A stretch of 64,000 nt of DNA from Marinobacterium sp. (GCA_025800125.1 JAOXSF010000164.1:1-64000); one strand, 5' to 3'; shown: positions 53,037 through 62,918, counted from the first letter of the stretch. Numbers and translations are program-made. The notes: generated by a model from the sequence alone, not told the origin.

Positions 53037-54584
53037 CTAAAGGTGTTCTTCGGCATACTGAGCCAGCGGTGAGCGGAATACGCCTTCGAAATGAATGTTG
53101 GCGGCACCTTCAAATGGTTTGAAACGCTCAACGATGTAAGTCAAACCTGAAGTCAGTGGGGTCAGGTAGCTGGAATCAATCTGTGCCAGATTGCCCAGAC
53201 AGATCATTTTGCAGCCTTTGCCACTGCGGGTCAGAATGGTTTTCAGTTGGCTAGGGGTCAGATTCTGCGCTTCATCTATCAGTACTACAGCGTCCTGGAT
53301 GCTGCGGCCACGAATAAAGTTCAGCGATTTGAACTGAATATTCGCTTGCTCAATGGCATAACGAATACTGGACTGGGGGCGGTCGTCGTGCTCGTGCATG
53401 GCCTCCAGATTGTCGTGGATAGCACTAAGCCAGGGGGTCATTTTTTCCTCTTCGGTGCCGGGTAAAAAGCCTATATCTTCAGCAACCGGTGGTGTTGAAC
53501 GGGTAACGATAATCTTGTTGAAGCGTTTCTGTTCAATTACCATTTCCAGCGCACAGGCCAGGGCGATCAATGTCTTACCGGAGCCAGCCGCGCCATTAAG
53601 GATGGTCAGGTCAATTGTCGGGTCCAGCAGTGCCTGCATGGCAAAGCCCTGTTCAATGCTGATCGGCTCGATGCCCCAGCAGTGCTGACGCATCAGGTGT
53701 TCATAACTCAGGTCCAGCAATGTCAGGGTCTGGCCATCAATCTTTACCACCCGTGCGGCAAATTCATCCTGTTCATCATGAATGTACTGATTGAGATAGG
53801 CATCAGGCAGTATGCCTTGGTTGATTTCGTGGTACGTGTGGCCGTTGTCCTGATAACTGTTGATATGCTCAACTCGATCCAAGAAATTGCCTTGCAGGCG
53901 CTTATGGCCTGAAGGGAGCAATTCCAGATCAGATACCAGCTGGTCGGTGCGGTAATCCTCAACCCGCTGTAACCCGGCTCCCAGTGCTTTAAGCCGCATG
54001 TTTATATCTTTGGTAACCAGAATAATTTCACGCGCTGAATGCTGATCTGTGTGTTGTTGCTGCAGGTGCAGAGCGCTGTTGATGATCAGGTTATCTTTAC
54101 AGTGTTGAACAGGCAGGAAATGTGGTGCTGATTCATGGTGCGATCTTAGCTGGTGGTCGGGGAAAATGCTCAGGCAGCCCAGCTGCACCGCAGACTCAGC
54201 CTGGCCAGGCAGTTCAATGGTAACGCCCTTCAGGATTTCATCGGCACTGCTGTCTCCGATAATCTGGTCAATTGCACGGATGGCGTGGCGAGCTTCCTGG
54301 GCAACATTTTTCTTGCGGTCCTTTATGTCGTCCAGTTCTTCCAGTACTGTCATCGGGATGACAATGTCGTGCTCCTCAAATTCATAGAGGCAACGCGGGT
54401 CGTGTAGCAACACGTTGGTGTCGAGGATATAGAGCTTTAATCCAGTCATGGCTTCGTCCTCTGCAATCTGCGTAACAGCATCGGCAGGGTGGTTAGCCAG
54501 AACCTTCAGGTATGCGGTGCTGACTTCACAGCCGTGTTGTCCGCAGTCATTGTATTCAGCTTCTACTCTAGGAGTATTATCCAT
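53037..54584 (-). CDS. PIN-PhoH (PhoH2-type) RNase-ATPase
   Basis: A 515-residue cytoplasmic protein joining a PIN nuclease domain (about 48-210) to a PhoH ATPase (about 290-510). The PIN part shows YILDTNVLLHDPRCL with Asp55, VLEELDDIK and ILVTKDINMRLKA, the acidic residues that bind metal. The ATPase part shows LNGAAGSGKTLIALA (Walker A) and AVVLIDEAQNLTPSQ (Walker B). PhoH2 proteins unwind and cut RNA, and some are paired with toxin-antitoxin genes; no such partner is evident here. AAAGGA precedes the ATG; a later start at MTGLKLYILD is possible. Confidence 0.93.
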   Translation of the reverse strand: MDNTPRVEAEYNDCGQHGCEVSTAYLKVLANHPADAVTQIAEDEAMTGLKLYILDTNVLLHDPRCLYEFEEHDIVIPMTVLEELDDIKDRKKNVAQEARHAIRAIDQIIGDSSADEILKGVTIELPGQAESAVQLGCLSIFPDHQLRSHHESAPHFLPVQHCKDNLIINSALHLQQQHTDQHSAREIILVTKDINMRLKALGAGLQRVEDYRTDQLVSDLELLPSGHKRLQGNFLDRVEHINSYQDNGHTYHEINQGILPDAYLNQYIHDEQDEFAARVVKIDGQTLTLLDLSYEHLMRQHCWGIEPISIEQGFAMQALLDPTIDLTILNGAAGSGKTLIALACALEMVIEQKRFNKIIVTRSTPPVAEDIGFLPGTEEEKMTPWLSAIHDNLEAMHEHDDRPQSSIRYAIEQANIQFKSLNFIRGRSIQDAVVLIDEAQNLTPSQLKTILTRSGKGCKMICLGNLAQIDSSYLTPLTSGLTYIVERFKPFEGAANIHFEGVFRSPLAQYAEEHL

Positions 54585-54618
54585 GGTCTATCAAGTCCTT
54601 TACGATGATTGGCCGAAC

Positions 54619-54660
54619 GTCAGTTGAAACCGGTCAGTTGAAACCGGTCAGTTGAAACAT
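54619..54660. repeat. 14-bp tandem repeat, three copies
   Basis: GTCAGTTGAAACCG occurs at 54619-54632 and 54633-54646, with a third copy differing only at its end (54647-54660). It fills the short divergent gap between the PIN-PhoH gene and cobB, so it lies in or next to their promoters. Confidence 0.92.
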
Positions 54661-54730
54661 CGTGCTGTTAACGCGCTGTGACGGTGTGATCATTGGGCTG
54701 TTGATTTTTATGATGAAATGGGAAAGTGCT

Positions 54731-55438
54731 ATGCAGCCATCCATTGTGATTCTGACAGGGGCGGGTATCTCTGCAGAATCAGGCATTCGTACCTTTCGTG
54801 CGGCAGACGGGCTCTGGGAAGACCACCGCATTGAAGATGTTGCAACACCAGAAGGGTTTTATACTGATCCTGACCTTGTACACCGGTTTTATAATCAGAG
54901 ACGCCAGCAGTTGCTTTCGGGTGATGTACACCCCAATGCTGCCCATGAAGCACTGGCCCGGCTCGAAAAAACATTACCAGGTGAAGTGTTACTGATTACG
55001 CAGAATATCGACAACCTGCATGAGCGAGCAGGCAGCGAAAACCTGATTCATATGCATGGTGAGCTGCTGAACCTGCGCTGTGTATCGTCTGAGCTGATCT
55101 ACCGGAGCGAGCAGGACTGTACACCTGAAGATCTCTGTCAGTGTTGTGGCAGTAGCGGTACGTTGCGTCCGGATATTGTCTGGTTTGGTGAGATGCCGAT
55201 GCAGATGGAGCGTTGTTATCAGGCGCTGGACCATTGCCAGCTGTTTCTGTCGATTGGCACGTCTGGCAATGTTTACCCGGCAGCAGGGTTTGTTGAAGTG
55301 GCAAATGCTGCCGGTGCGCGCACGGTGGAGATCAATCTGGAGCCTTCGCGGGTGCATACGGCCTTTGATGAGCATATTCATGCGCCAGCAGGGCAGGCAG
55401 TGCCTGAGTTTGTTGATCGGTTACTGGCTGGTCAGTGA
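54731..55438 (+). CDS. cobB: NAD-dependent protein deacylase (sirtuin, CobB type)
   Basis: Removes acetyl and succinyl groups from lysines with NAD+. The 235-residue protein shows ILTGAGISAESGIRTFR (NAD binding), LITQNIDNLHERAGS, and IHMHGELLNLRC with the catalytic His. DGLWEDHRIEDVATPEGF matches E. coli CobB, where this region sets acyl preference. CQCC and an upstream Cys form the zinc site. The start MQPSIVIL at 54731 follows GGGAAAG; upstream ATGs would add up to 23 unconserved residues. Confidence 0.94.
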   Translation: MQPSIVILTGAGISAESGIRTFRAADGLWEDHRIEDVATPEGFYTDPDLVHRFYNQRRQQLLSGDVHPNAAHEALARLEKTLPGEVLLITQNIDNLHERAGSENLIHMHGELLNLRCVSSELIYRSEQDCTPEDLCQCCGSSGTLRPDIVWFGEMPMQMERCYQALDHCQLFLSIGTSGNVYPAAGFVEVANAAGARTVEINLEPSRVHTAFDEHIHAPAGQAVPEFVDRLLAGQ

Positions 55439-56047
55439 AAATGGTCAAGTGGCTGCCAGGTTAAGCCGGTGCAGGAAAACCGTTTTCAGTGGTCGTATTC
55501 TGACCGGTGGTGCGACTAACTCTCTGAAAAAACTGCACTTTTATCATCATTCTTTGCCATAAGCTGGTGCCAGTCATATAGTGAACAGGTGAACTTCATT
55601 GAATTGTCATCGGTCTACTGGATAACAGGACTCATTAAACAGGAGTCATATTTCGCATCCATACCGGGTGCAGTACAAGGGAATAACAATAACCGATAAG
55701 ACGTCGCACTGCGGCTGGTATGCACCACAGGCGGAGATTCGCGTTATCGCACTGCCTGCCTGTGTGCTGTTACTTGCACAGCATTGCCTGAAATAGAGCT
55801 TTCTTGACTGGAATAGAGCTTTTAAATGAGGTGCAGGGCTTTTAACTGAAAAATAAAGCTTTTAAGTGAGATAAAGCTTTTAAGTGAAATAAAGCTTTTG
55901 GATGAGATAAAGCTTGCTGAGCCCGGTTGCCTGAACCGGGCTGCTGCGTCTGAATAGCTGATCAGGCTTATTGAAAAAGCTGCTTGCCCGCTGCCTGAAA
56001 GGGGTGTCCACGTCTTCTGTTCCTGCGTTTTGCAGGAGGTGGTACTT
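55439..56047. promoter_or_regulatory. cobB-ppnN gap dominated by a tandem repeat
   Basis: No gene is supported in this stretch of about 600 bp. A tandem repeat occupies 55790-55918 (listed separately). It is followed by a hairpin AGCCCGGTT/AACCGGGCT at 55920-55942. GGAGGTGG at about 56034-56041 is the ppnN ribosome binding site. The left part (55560-55780) is of mixed composition and shows nothing recognisable. Confidence 0.5.
55790..55918. repeat. AAAGCTTTTAAGTGA-type tandem repeat, seven copies, period shifting 20 to 18
   Basis: AGCT or GGCT words fall at 55797, 55817, 55837, 55857, 55875, 55893 and 55911, so the first four units are 20 bp and the last three steps are 18 bp. The later units are more alike (ATAAAGCTTTTAAGTGA), suggesting recent expansion from the right side. 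Confidence 0.88.
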
Positions 56048-57439
56048 ATGATTAACGAACCCTATGTAACAACCAGCGTAACGCCGCTGGACAGTCTGGA
56101 TACGCTTTCCCCCCATGAGGTTGCCAAACTGCAGGATGTCAGTCAGGGCGGTCTTTATCGCCTGTTCCGGCAGTGTTCATTGGCGGTGCTTAATTGTGGC
56201 AGTGAGATGGACAGCACACGACTGGTGCTGGATAAGTTTCGGGATTTTGACATTCGTGTCAGCCAGAAGCACCGAGGCTTGCAGCTGGATCTGATTAACG
56301 CACCGGTGGGTGCATTTGTTGATGGTGAGATCATACAGGGAATTCGCGAGAATCTGTTTTCAGTCTTGCGTGATTTGTTGTATGTGGGTGTTGAGCTGGA
56401 CAAGTGTTGCGATGGGCTGGCAGCTGACTGCCTGACCACCAATGAGGTGTTCCATATTCTGCGTCATGCCAACGCGCTTAAACCCCATGTGAAGCCGAAC
56501 CTGGTGGTGTGCTGGGGAGGGCATTCAATTGCCCGTCATGAATATGAGTACACCAAAGCGGTTGGTTATGAGCTGGGGCTGCGTGGTTATGACATCTGTA
56601 CCGGTTGTGGCCCAGGGGCGATGAAAGGGCCCATGAAAGGGGCGGCAATTGCTCACAGCAAACAGCGCATTGCCAGTGGTCGCTATGTTGGCATTTCAGA
56701 GCCGGGAATCATTGCAGCAGAGAGCCCGAATCCGATAGTGAATGAACTGATCATCATGCCGGATATTGAGAAGCGACTGGAAGCTTTTGTCCGGCTCGGT
56801 CATGGTATTATCGTGTTTCCGGGTGGGGCTGGAACGGCGGAAGAAATTCTCTATATGCTGGGCATCTTGCTGCATGAACGTAATGCCCATTTGCCATTCC
56901 CGCTGGTGTTTACAGGCCCCGCTGACAGTGAGGCTTACTTTGAAACCGTGGATCGCTTCATTCGCCGTACGCTGGGTGAGGCAGCCGCGGACAAGTATCG
57001 CATTATTATTGATGACCCCCATGGTGTGGCTGTCGCGATGAAAGATGGTCTGGAAGCGGTTACCCGGTATCGCAAAGCCACCAGTGAATCATTTCATTTC
57101 AACTGGCAGCTGCATATTCCTGCTGCATTCCAGCAGCCATTTGAGCCAACCCATAACAATATGACGGCACTGAATCTGTTCTATGATCAGCCTGACTATC
57201 AGCTGGCAGCTAACCTGCGTTGTGCGTTGTCCGGCATTGTGGCTGGTAATGTCAAAGAGCAGGGCATTCAGGCCATTGAAGAGCATGGGCCTTTTGAGTT
57301 GTCTGGTGAAACTGCTCTGATTGAACCATTGGATGAACTGCTGCGATCGTTTGTGGAGCAGCGCCGAATGAAAATAAATTATCAGGACTACGAGCCTTGC
57401 TATCGCCTGCGCCCACTGACCGATATGGCTGAAACTTGA
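56048..57439 (+). CDS. ppnN: nucleotide 5'-monophosphate nucleosidase PpnN (LOG family)
   Basis: Cleaves purine and pyrimidine nucleoside monophosphates to base and ribose-5-phosphate, and is activated by (p)ppGpp in E. coli. The 463-residue protein has the long N-terminal domain of PpnN (LYRLFRQCSLAVLNCGSEMD), then the LOG core CWGGHSIARHEYEYT, CTGCGPGAMKGPMKGAA and the catalytic FPGGAGTAEEILYMLG. The C-terminal domain is complete. ATG at 56048 is preferred over a TTG at 56030 because GGAGGTGG lies 7 bases upstream. Confidence 0.95.
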   Translation: MINEPYVTTSVTPLDSLDTLSPHEVAKLQDVSQGGLYRLFRQCSLAVLNCGSEMDSTRLVLDKFRDFDIRVSQKHRGLQLDLINAPVGAFVDGEIIQGIRENLFSVLRDLLYVGVELDKCCDGLAADCLTTNEVFHILRHANALKPHVKPNLVVCWGGHSIARHEYEYTKAVGYELGLRGYDICTGCGPGAMKGPMKGAAIAHSKQRIASGRYVGISEPGIIAAESPNPIVNELIIMPDIEKRLEAFVRLGHGIIVFPGGAGTAEEILYMLGILLHERNAHLPFPLVFTGPADSEAYFETVDRFIRRTLGEAAADKYRIIIDDPHGVAVAMKDGLEAVTRYRKATSESFHFNWQLHIPAAFQQPFEPTHNNMTALNLFYDQPDYQLAANLRCALSGIVAGNVKEQGIQAIEEHGPFELSGETALIEPLDELLRSFVEQRRMKINYQDYEPCYRLRPLTDMAET

Positions 57440-57540
57440 TTGCTGACAGGCTGTGAAAGCACCGGACTGAAAATACCAGATCAATGCTGCACAGCCTGAT
57501 TATTCTTGTTCCTGCGTCTTTGCGTGGGAATATGTTTTCC

Positions 57541-57600
57541 GTTGAAGGTGTTGGATACTGGTTAAAAGTGTTGGACATTGGTTGAAAGTGTTGAGCACTC
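57541..57600. repeat. 20-bp tandem repeat, three copies
   Basis: Units at 57541, 57561 and 57581 (GTT(G/A)AAAGTGTTGGACATTG type) lie in the 215-bp gap between the convergent ppnN and thiolase genes. A wobble-rich hairpin around 57507-57528 with a TATGTTTTCC tail may be the ppnN terminator. Confidence 0.9.
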
Positions 57601-57654
57601 CCCACCCTTATATCAGCGCCCGACTGGGCGAAGCCTTATACAGACTGTGGCCAA

Positions 57655-58839
57655 TCAGATGCGCTCAAATAGTGCTGCAATTCCTTGGCCGCCACCGATA
57701 CACATGGTCACGACAGCGTAACGTCCTCCGGTACGTTGCAATTCATACAGCGCCTTGACGGTAATGACTGCACCGGTTGCGCCAATTGGGTGGCCCAGTG
57801 ATATACCGGAGCCGTTCGGGTTCACCTTCTCTTCGGGCAGGTTCAGATCACGACATACGGCCAGTGCCTGGGCGGCAAAGGCTTCGTTAACTTCCCACAG
57901 ATCAATATCGTCAACGCTCAGGCTGGTTTTCTCCAGCAAGGTGCGTACAGCAGGTACCGGGCCAATGCCCATATATCTGGGTTCAACGCCTGCAAAGCTG
58001 TAATCGACCAGCCGTGCCATCGGTTGCAGGCCCTGAGCTTGTGCTGCATCTGCTGCCATCAGCGTTATTGCCGCCGCCGCATCGTTGATACCAGACGCAT
58101 TACCGGCGGTTACGCTGCCGTCTTTTTTAAATGCGGGGCGCAGTTTGGCCATATCGGCCAGCGTACAGCCCATACGGGTGTGTTCGTCGGTGTCAAAGCT
58201 GATCAGCTCCCGACGTTTTTTAATTTCGACAGGCAGAATCTGTTCTTTGAATAGCCCGGCCGTGATGGCGGCTTCAGCACGGTTGTGACTTTGTACTGCC
58301 AGTGCATCCTGTTCTTCACGGCTGATGTTCCATCGTTCCGCGATATTTTCAGCGGTAATGCCCATGTGGGTATCGTCCATCGGGCAGGTCAGTGCGCCCA
58401 CCATCGCGTCAATGATGGTGCCATCCCCCATTCGCTGCCCAAAACGCCCTGCGGGTAGCCAGTATTGTGCCCGGCTCATCACTTCTGCGCCGCCTGCGAC
58501 AGCGGTGTCACATTGATTGCAGCTGATCTGTTGTGCGGCAGTAACAATGGCCTGTAAACCGGAGCCGCAGAGGCGATTTACGGTCAGGGCCGGGGTTTCA
58601 ACCGGCAAACCGCCATTCAGTGCTGCAACACGGCTCAGGTACATATCCTGACGTTCAGTGTGTACGACATTGCCAAAGACGCAATGGCCCAGCTGGTCGG
58701 GCTGCAAGCCAGCCCGGCTGATCGCTTCCTGAACACAGGCTGCGGCCAGCTCGCCCGGTGATTTATCTTTCAGACTACCGCCAAAACCACCGATGGCGGT
58801 ACGTACTCCACTGAGAACAACAATTTCTCTCTGACTCAT
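57655..58839 (-). CDS. acetyl-CoA C-acyltransferase (thiolase)
   Basis: Thiolase of 394 residues, making or cleaving acetoacetyl-CoA and similar 3-ketoacyl-CoAs. [19 protein letters not shown] has the nucleophilic Cys, [18 protein letters not shown] the His, and [13 protein letters not shown] the second Cys of the family. The pattern is nearer to BktB/PhaA-type biosynthetic thiolases than to FadA, since no fadB neighbour is present. The start MSQREIVVL at 58839 follows AAAGGGA. It is divergent from the CPA1 antiporter gene across about 300 bp that hold no gene. Confidence 0.94.
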   Translation of the reverse strand: MSQREIVVLSGVRTAIGGFGGSLKDKSPGELAAACVQEAISRAGLQPDQLGHCVFGNVVHTERQDMYLSRVAALNGGLPVETPALTVNRLCGSGLQAIVTAAQQISCNQCDTAVAGGAEVMSRAQYWLPAGRFGQRMGDGTIIDAMVGALTCPMDDTHMGITAENIAERWNISREEQDALAVQSHNRAEAAITAGLFKEQILPVEIKKRRELISFDTDEHTRMGCTLADMAKLRPAFKKDGSVTAGNASGINDAAAAITLMAADAAQAQGLQPMARLVDYSFAGVEPRYMGIGPVPAVRTLLEKTSLSVDDIDLWEVNEAFAAQALAVCRDLNLPEEKVNPNGSGISLGHPIGATGAVITVKALYELQRTGGRYAVVTMCIGGGQGIAALFERI

Positions 58840-59137
58840 ATTACATCCCTTTGGTTTGCCTGACGTTGCTGTCATCTGTTTTTATTCGCTGGTGATATGT
58901 TGAGCGGGTGATATATAAAACTGATGACACATTATCTGACGAAAGAATTAGCTGACAAAAAAGTGCTCAACAGTCACCAGTTATTCAACCTGGCAGGGGC
59001 AAGGTAAAGACGAAATAGGTAATTGGTGGCAGGCATCAATGCTGATCATCACGTTGCGTCAGTCGCTGATATGCTTTTAAAGAGTGAGTGTTAACGCTGG
59101 ATGCTCATTACAGTTCTTATAAAAACAGGAGTGCAGC

Positions 59138-60367
59138 ATGGCAATTTCAGATCTGATTCTTGCTTTTCTTGGCATGTTATTGCTGGCAGCTTTGCTGCAA
59201 CCGCTGGCACAGCGGTTGAAACTGCCCTGGAGTCTGGTGCTGGTAGCAGGCGGCTTTATTGGCTCTGAATTGCTGGTTGCCAGTGGTGTGGATACAGGTC
59301 TGCGCTGGCATCATTTTAACGATCTGGTGTTCTATGTTTTTCTGCCAGTGCTGATTTTTGAGGCGGCACTACATATGGATGGGCGTCTGCTGCTGAGAAA
59401 CCTGCTGGCTATCCTGCTGTTATCAACGCCGATGATGATGCTTTGTGCGGGTATCTGTGCTGTGCTGCTGTTTTACGGTATCGGATATCCGTTGTATTAC
59501 CCTTGGGTCGTTGCTTTGTTAACGGGCGCGATTCTGTCAGCGACGGACCCGGCGGCGGTACTTCAACTGTTCCGTCAGGCGGGTGTTTCTGAGCGCCTGA
59601 TTCTTTTGGTGGATGGGGAAAGTCTGTTTAATGATGCCACCGCGATTGTATTGTTTACCTTGCTCACGACTCTGGCTCTGATGCCCGATGGGCAGATAAC
59701 GTTGTCTATGGCGGCGTTAAGCTTTGCTCAGATCTTTTTCGGTGGTGTCGTTACAGGTGTGGGGGTGGCTGTGCTGGGGTGGATGCTTTATCGCCTGCTG
59801 GATAACAGTTTTAACCGAATGATTGTAATGCTGGCAGCGGCGTATGGTGGCTTTCTGCTGGCGGAATACTTCCACGTTTCAGGAGTGATGGCGGTGTTGA
59901 TGTCCGGGCTGGTATTTGGTGAATTGCAGCGCAGGGAGGGAGACACTCCAGTACGTAATGCGTTGCATCACCTCTGGTCATTTGGTGCTGAACTGGCGAA
60001 TGCCTCGATCTTCCTGTTACTGGGTGTGACGGTGACTCTGGTGATGTTTCAGGAGCAGTGGTTGGCCATGTTGCTGGGTATTCTGGCAGTATTGCTGGCG
60101 CGTGCATTGGGGTTACTGATTACAATACCACTGATCAATCTGTTACCTGGGTATCCACCGATCAGTCGTGCAGAGCAAATGGTTATCTACTGGGGGGGAA
60201 TTCGAGGTTCGATCTCTGTGGCATTGGCGTTAGCTCTGCCATTACAGCTGGAAAGCTGGTTCACGGTGCAGTCTATAGCCTATGGTGTTGTTCTGTTCAC
60301 GCTCTGTATTCAGGCGCCTACCATGCCATGGCTGATTCGTCACCTTAAACTGGGTGGGCAATCCTGA
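59138..60367 (+). CDS. CPA1-family sodium/proton antiporter
   Basis: A 409-residue integral membrane protein with about 12 helices. The motif FEAALHMDGRLLL and ATDPAAVLQLFRQAGV are typical of NhaP/NHE-type CPA1 exchangers, with the ion-binding Asp pair in SATDPAA and LLVDGESLFNDATAIVLF. The conserved YWGGIRGSISVALAL near the C terminus is also present. There is no long cytoplasmic tail. It probably exports Na+ or K+ in exchange for H+, fitting a salt-adapted host. Confidence 0.93.
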   Translation: MAISDLILAFLGMLLLAALLQPLAQRLKLPWSLVLVAGGFIGSELLVASGVDTGLRWHHFNDLVFYVFLPVLIFEAALHMDGRLLLRNLLAILLLSTPMMMLCAGICAVLLFYGIGYPLYYPWVVALLTGAILSATDPAAVLQLFRQAGVSERLILLVDGESLFNDATAIVLFTLLTTLALMPDGQITLSMAALSFAQIFFGGVVTGVGVAVLGWMLYRLLDNSFNRMIVMLAAAYGGFLLAEYFHVSGVMAVLMSGLVFGELQRREGDTPVRNALHHLWSFGAELANASIFLLLGVTVTLVMFQEQWLAMLLGILAVLLARALGLLITIPLINLLPGYPPISRAEQMVIYWGGIRGSISVALALALPLQLESWFTVQSIAYGVVLFTLCIQAPTMPWLIRHLKLGGQS

Positions 60368-60451
60368 ACAGCCTGATCCAGGCCTGTTATCCGGTACAAT
60401 AATGTTCTGAGCCGGTGGAATTTTAGGAGCTGATCAGTATATTGTGGCGGC

Positions 60452-61564
60452 GTGTCAGTTGTCCTTTCAGGTGCAGGTTTGAAACAGAAATTAGTGATCA
60501 CACTGACCACAGTGTATGGGTCGCACCAGTACACTCTTGGTCAGGCTGCCAAATATATCTTTGCCCTGTTCCTGGTGTTATCCGCGATCAGTTTTTTTAT
60601 TTCCAACAGTCTGCTGGTGGTTACCCGTAGTGATCTGACTGATCTCTCGCAGAATCATCAGCAGCTATTGTCAGAATATGGCGAAGTGGTAGAAGTACAG
60701 CAGCAGTTCGAGCAACAAAATGCCGAGCTGGATCAGGAACTGGGCGAGGTGCGCAACGAGCTCGGTGTATTGCGCAGTGAACGTGACGCACTGGCAAGGC
60801 TGAACAGTACACTGGATAAGCAGCGTAGTGAGATGCTTGCACAGAAAACAGCTCTTGATAATGCGCTTAACAAGTTGCAACGCGAACGTGATTCCCTGGC
60901 TGAAAAAAACCTCAGCCTGGCAGAGCAAAATCAGCGTATTGAGCAGACCACCAACCAGTTGGCTGAGCTGGAAAAAATGATGGGTCTGTCTGCGGGAGAC
61001 CGCAATGCCAGTGAGCGTATTGATCAGTTGCAACGGGTAACCGAAGAGCGGCGTTATCTGCTGAATCAGATTCCAAGCGGTGTGCCGCTGAAAAATGGCG
61101 CGCGGGTAACGGCTGGCTATGGTATGCGTATGCATCCGGTGTTGAAAAAGCGGGCGCTGCATCCTGGTGTAGACTTTCGTGCTAAACAGGGTACGCCGAT
61201 TTATGCTCCTGCTGATGGTGTAGTGGAATATGGTGGATACCACAAGAAAAGCGGGTTTGGTAATCTGATCATTCTGCAGCACAATTTCGGTTTTAAAACC
61301 TATTATGCGCATCTGAAGAAGGTGGTGGTAAAAGGGCGGCAGTTTATCAGCAAGGGAGAGCTGATCGGTTATACCGGCAACACCGGTATTTCGACCGGCC
61401 CGCATCTGCATTACGAGATCCGACATATGTTTAACAAGCTGGATCCCAAGCCGTTCCTTGCCATGAATATCAGTAACGTCGAAGAGACCTTCAGGTCAAT
61501 AAAAGCTGTTAAATGGGAATCATTAAAAAAACATTATCCGCTAAACCGGAGCGCGCCGCAGTAA
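60452..61564 (+). CDS. M23 (LytM) peptidase with membrane anchor and coiled coil
   Basis: A 370-residue envelope enzyme. One transmembrane helix (IFALFLVLSAISFFI, about 36-50) precedes a long coiled coil (about 65-180) and a LytM domain. HPGVDFRAKQGTPIYAPADG and GPHLHYEIR hold the zinc ligands (His, Asp, His), so it looks catalytically active on peptidoglycan cross-links. The GTG start at 60452 lacks a strong ribosome site; TTG at 60479 (LKQKLVIT) is a good alternative. It overlaps the bactofilin gene by 52 bases, a pairing known for cell-shape modules. Confidence 0.92.
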   Translation: MSVVLSGAGLKQKLVITLTTVYGSHQYTLGQAAKYIFALFLVLSAISFFISNSLLVVTRSDLTDLSQNHQQLLSEYGEVVEVQQQFEQQNAELDQELGEVRNELGVLRSERDALARLNSTLDKQRSEMLAQKTALDNALNKLQRERDSLAEKNLSLAEQNQRIEQTTNQLAELEKMMGLSAGDRNASERIDQLQRVTEERRYLLNQIPSGVPLKNGARVTAGYGMRMHPVLKKRALHPGVDFRAKQGTPIYAPADGVVEYGGYHKKSGFGNLIILQHNFGFKTYYAHLKKVVVKGRQFISKGELIGYTGNTGISTGPHLHYEIRHMFNKLDPKPFLAMNISNVEETFRSIKAVKWESLKKHYPLNRSAPQ

Positions 61565-61986
61565 CCATTATTGCCCGTGGTAATTTCTTCACCGGCGATG
61601 TGCGGGCCATGGGGCGCATGCATATTGATGGTGCGGTGGACGGCACCATTACCTCCAGTAGCGGTGTCAGTATTGGTCGTGAAGGGCGTGTTAAAGGCAA
61701 GATCAAAGCACCACGTGTTAATGTCAGTGGTGTGCTGGAAGGGGAAGTACACTGTAATGAGCTGCACATAGAAAGTGGTGGCGAGCTGCGTGGTTTGGCC
61801 ATCTGCCGCAAAATGTCGATAGACAGTGAAGGCACTTTTGTCGGTGAGCGACGAACCATTGAAACGGTTGTCTCGCCGGAGCCGCAGCCTCAGAAACCTG
61901 TGGCTGCGTTGATGTCTGATATGATTGATGCCCTGCCTGATCGTATTGTCTTGTCAGGTGATGATGGTCAGCAGGCTGAGTCGTAA
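61513..61986 (+). CDS. bactofilin
   Basis: A 157-residue cytoskeletal protein that polymerises without nucleotide. The central beta-helix runs from about 20 to 115, with repeated hydrophobic-Gly turns such as DVRAMGRMHIDGAVDGTI, REGRVKGKIKAPRVNVSG and LEGEVHCNELHIESGGELRG. The tail is flexible and Pro-rich. Bactofilins recruit cell-wall enzymes; the overlap with the LytM gene (shared 52 bases) strongly suggests that the two products act together. Confidence 0.94.
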   Translation: MGIIKKTLSAKPERAAVTIIARGNFFTGDVRAMGRMHIDGAVDGTITSSSGVSIGREGRVKGKIKAPRVNVSGVLEGEVHCNELHIESGGELRGLAICRKMSIDSEGTFVGERRTIETVVSPEPQPQKPVAALMSDMIDALPDRIVLSGDDGQQAES

Positions 61987-62069
61987 GTTACCGATAATAA
62001 AGCAGCACTAATAAAAGAGCGGTGATGTTGGTTGATATATGTGCTGAGTGTAATTAAAGGAGACCGACC

Positions 62070-62867
62070 ATGTGTGAACTGCTGGGCATGAGTGCGAATG
62101 TTCCAACAGATATCTGTTTCAGCTTTGCAGGCCTGATGCAGCGTGGTGGTGGCACTGGTCCGCATAAGGATGGTTGGGGGATTGCTTTTTATGAGGGGCG
62201 GGCGATGCGCTGCTTTCATGACCCAAACCCCAGCGTTGAATCAGAGATTGCCAGGCTGGTAAAAAACTATCCAATTAAAAGTGAGGTGGTCATCAGTCAT
62301 ATTCGTCAGGCGAATGTGGGCAGTGTTTGTCTGGAGAATACCCACCCCTTTTCACGTGAACTTTGGGGACGCACCTGGACATACGCCCATAATGGTCAAT
62401 TGGAGAAGTCATTATTTGACTGGCCGTTAACGTTTTATAAGCCTGTCGGCACCACAGACAGTGAGTTTGCATTTTGCTGGCTACTGGGTGAAATTCGTCA
62501 GCAATTTCCTGAACCACCAGAGGATGTTTGTGAGCTGGCTGCCTTTATTCAGGCTCGTTGTGATCAGCTGCGGGCGTTAGGGGTTTTTAACATGTTGCTC
62601 AGTGAATCAGAGCATCTGTTTACCTATTGTACAACCAGGCTTTCCTGGTTGACCCGGCGTGCGCCTTTTGGTGAAGCATCGTTGAAAGATTGTGAAATGA
62701 CGGTCGATTTTTATAAGGAAACGACACCTGATGATGTGGTGACTGTGATTGCAACTGAGCCGTTGACTGAGTACGAACAATGGACTGCATTGGAAACGGG
62801 TGAAATGGTGGTGTTTCATAAAGGTGAACCATTGATTGAGCACTGTTCAAGTTCGTCAGCAAGCTAA
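62070..62867 (+). CDS. class II glutamine amidotransferase (YafJ-like)
   Basis: A 265-residue stand-alone amidotransferase. The N-terminal nucleophile is Cys2 in MCELLGMSANVPTDI, followed by RGGGTGPHKDGWGIAFYEG and SHIRQANVGSVCLENTHPF, then WTYAHNGQLE, all typical of the GATase II fold. No synthetase domain follows, so the acceptor substrate is unknown; E. coli YafJ is of the same kind. AAAGGAG precedes the ATG, and a strong terminator follows. Confidence 0.93.
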   Translation: MCELLGMSANVPTDICFSFAGLMQRGGGTGPHKDGWGIAFYEGRAMRCFHDPNPSVESEIARLVKNYPIKSEVVISHIRQANVGSVCLENTHPFSRELWGRTWTYAHNGQLEKSLFDWPLTFYKPVGTTDSEFAFCWLLGEIRQQFPEPPEDVCELAAFIQARCDQLRALGVFNMLLSESEHLFTYCTTRLSWLTRRAPFGEASLKDCEMTVDFYKETTPDDVVTVIATEPLTEYEQWTALETGEMVVFHKGEPLIEHCSSSSAS

Positions 62868-62891
62868 ACGCTTTATAACGCTGTATAATGC

Positions 62892-62918
62892 CAGGCCCCT
62901 TTTCAGGGGCCTGTTTTG
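62892..62918 (+). terminator. intrinsic terminator after the YafJ-like gene
   Basis: CAGGCCCC (62892-62899) and GGGGCCTG (62906-62913) form a perfect 8-bp stem with a 6-base loop, followed by TTTTGTG. It separates this gene from hrpA. Confidence 0.92.
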
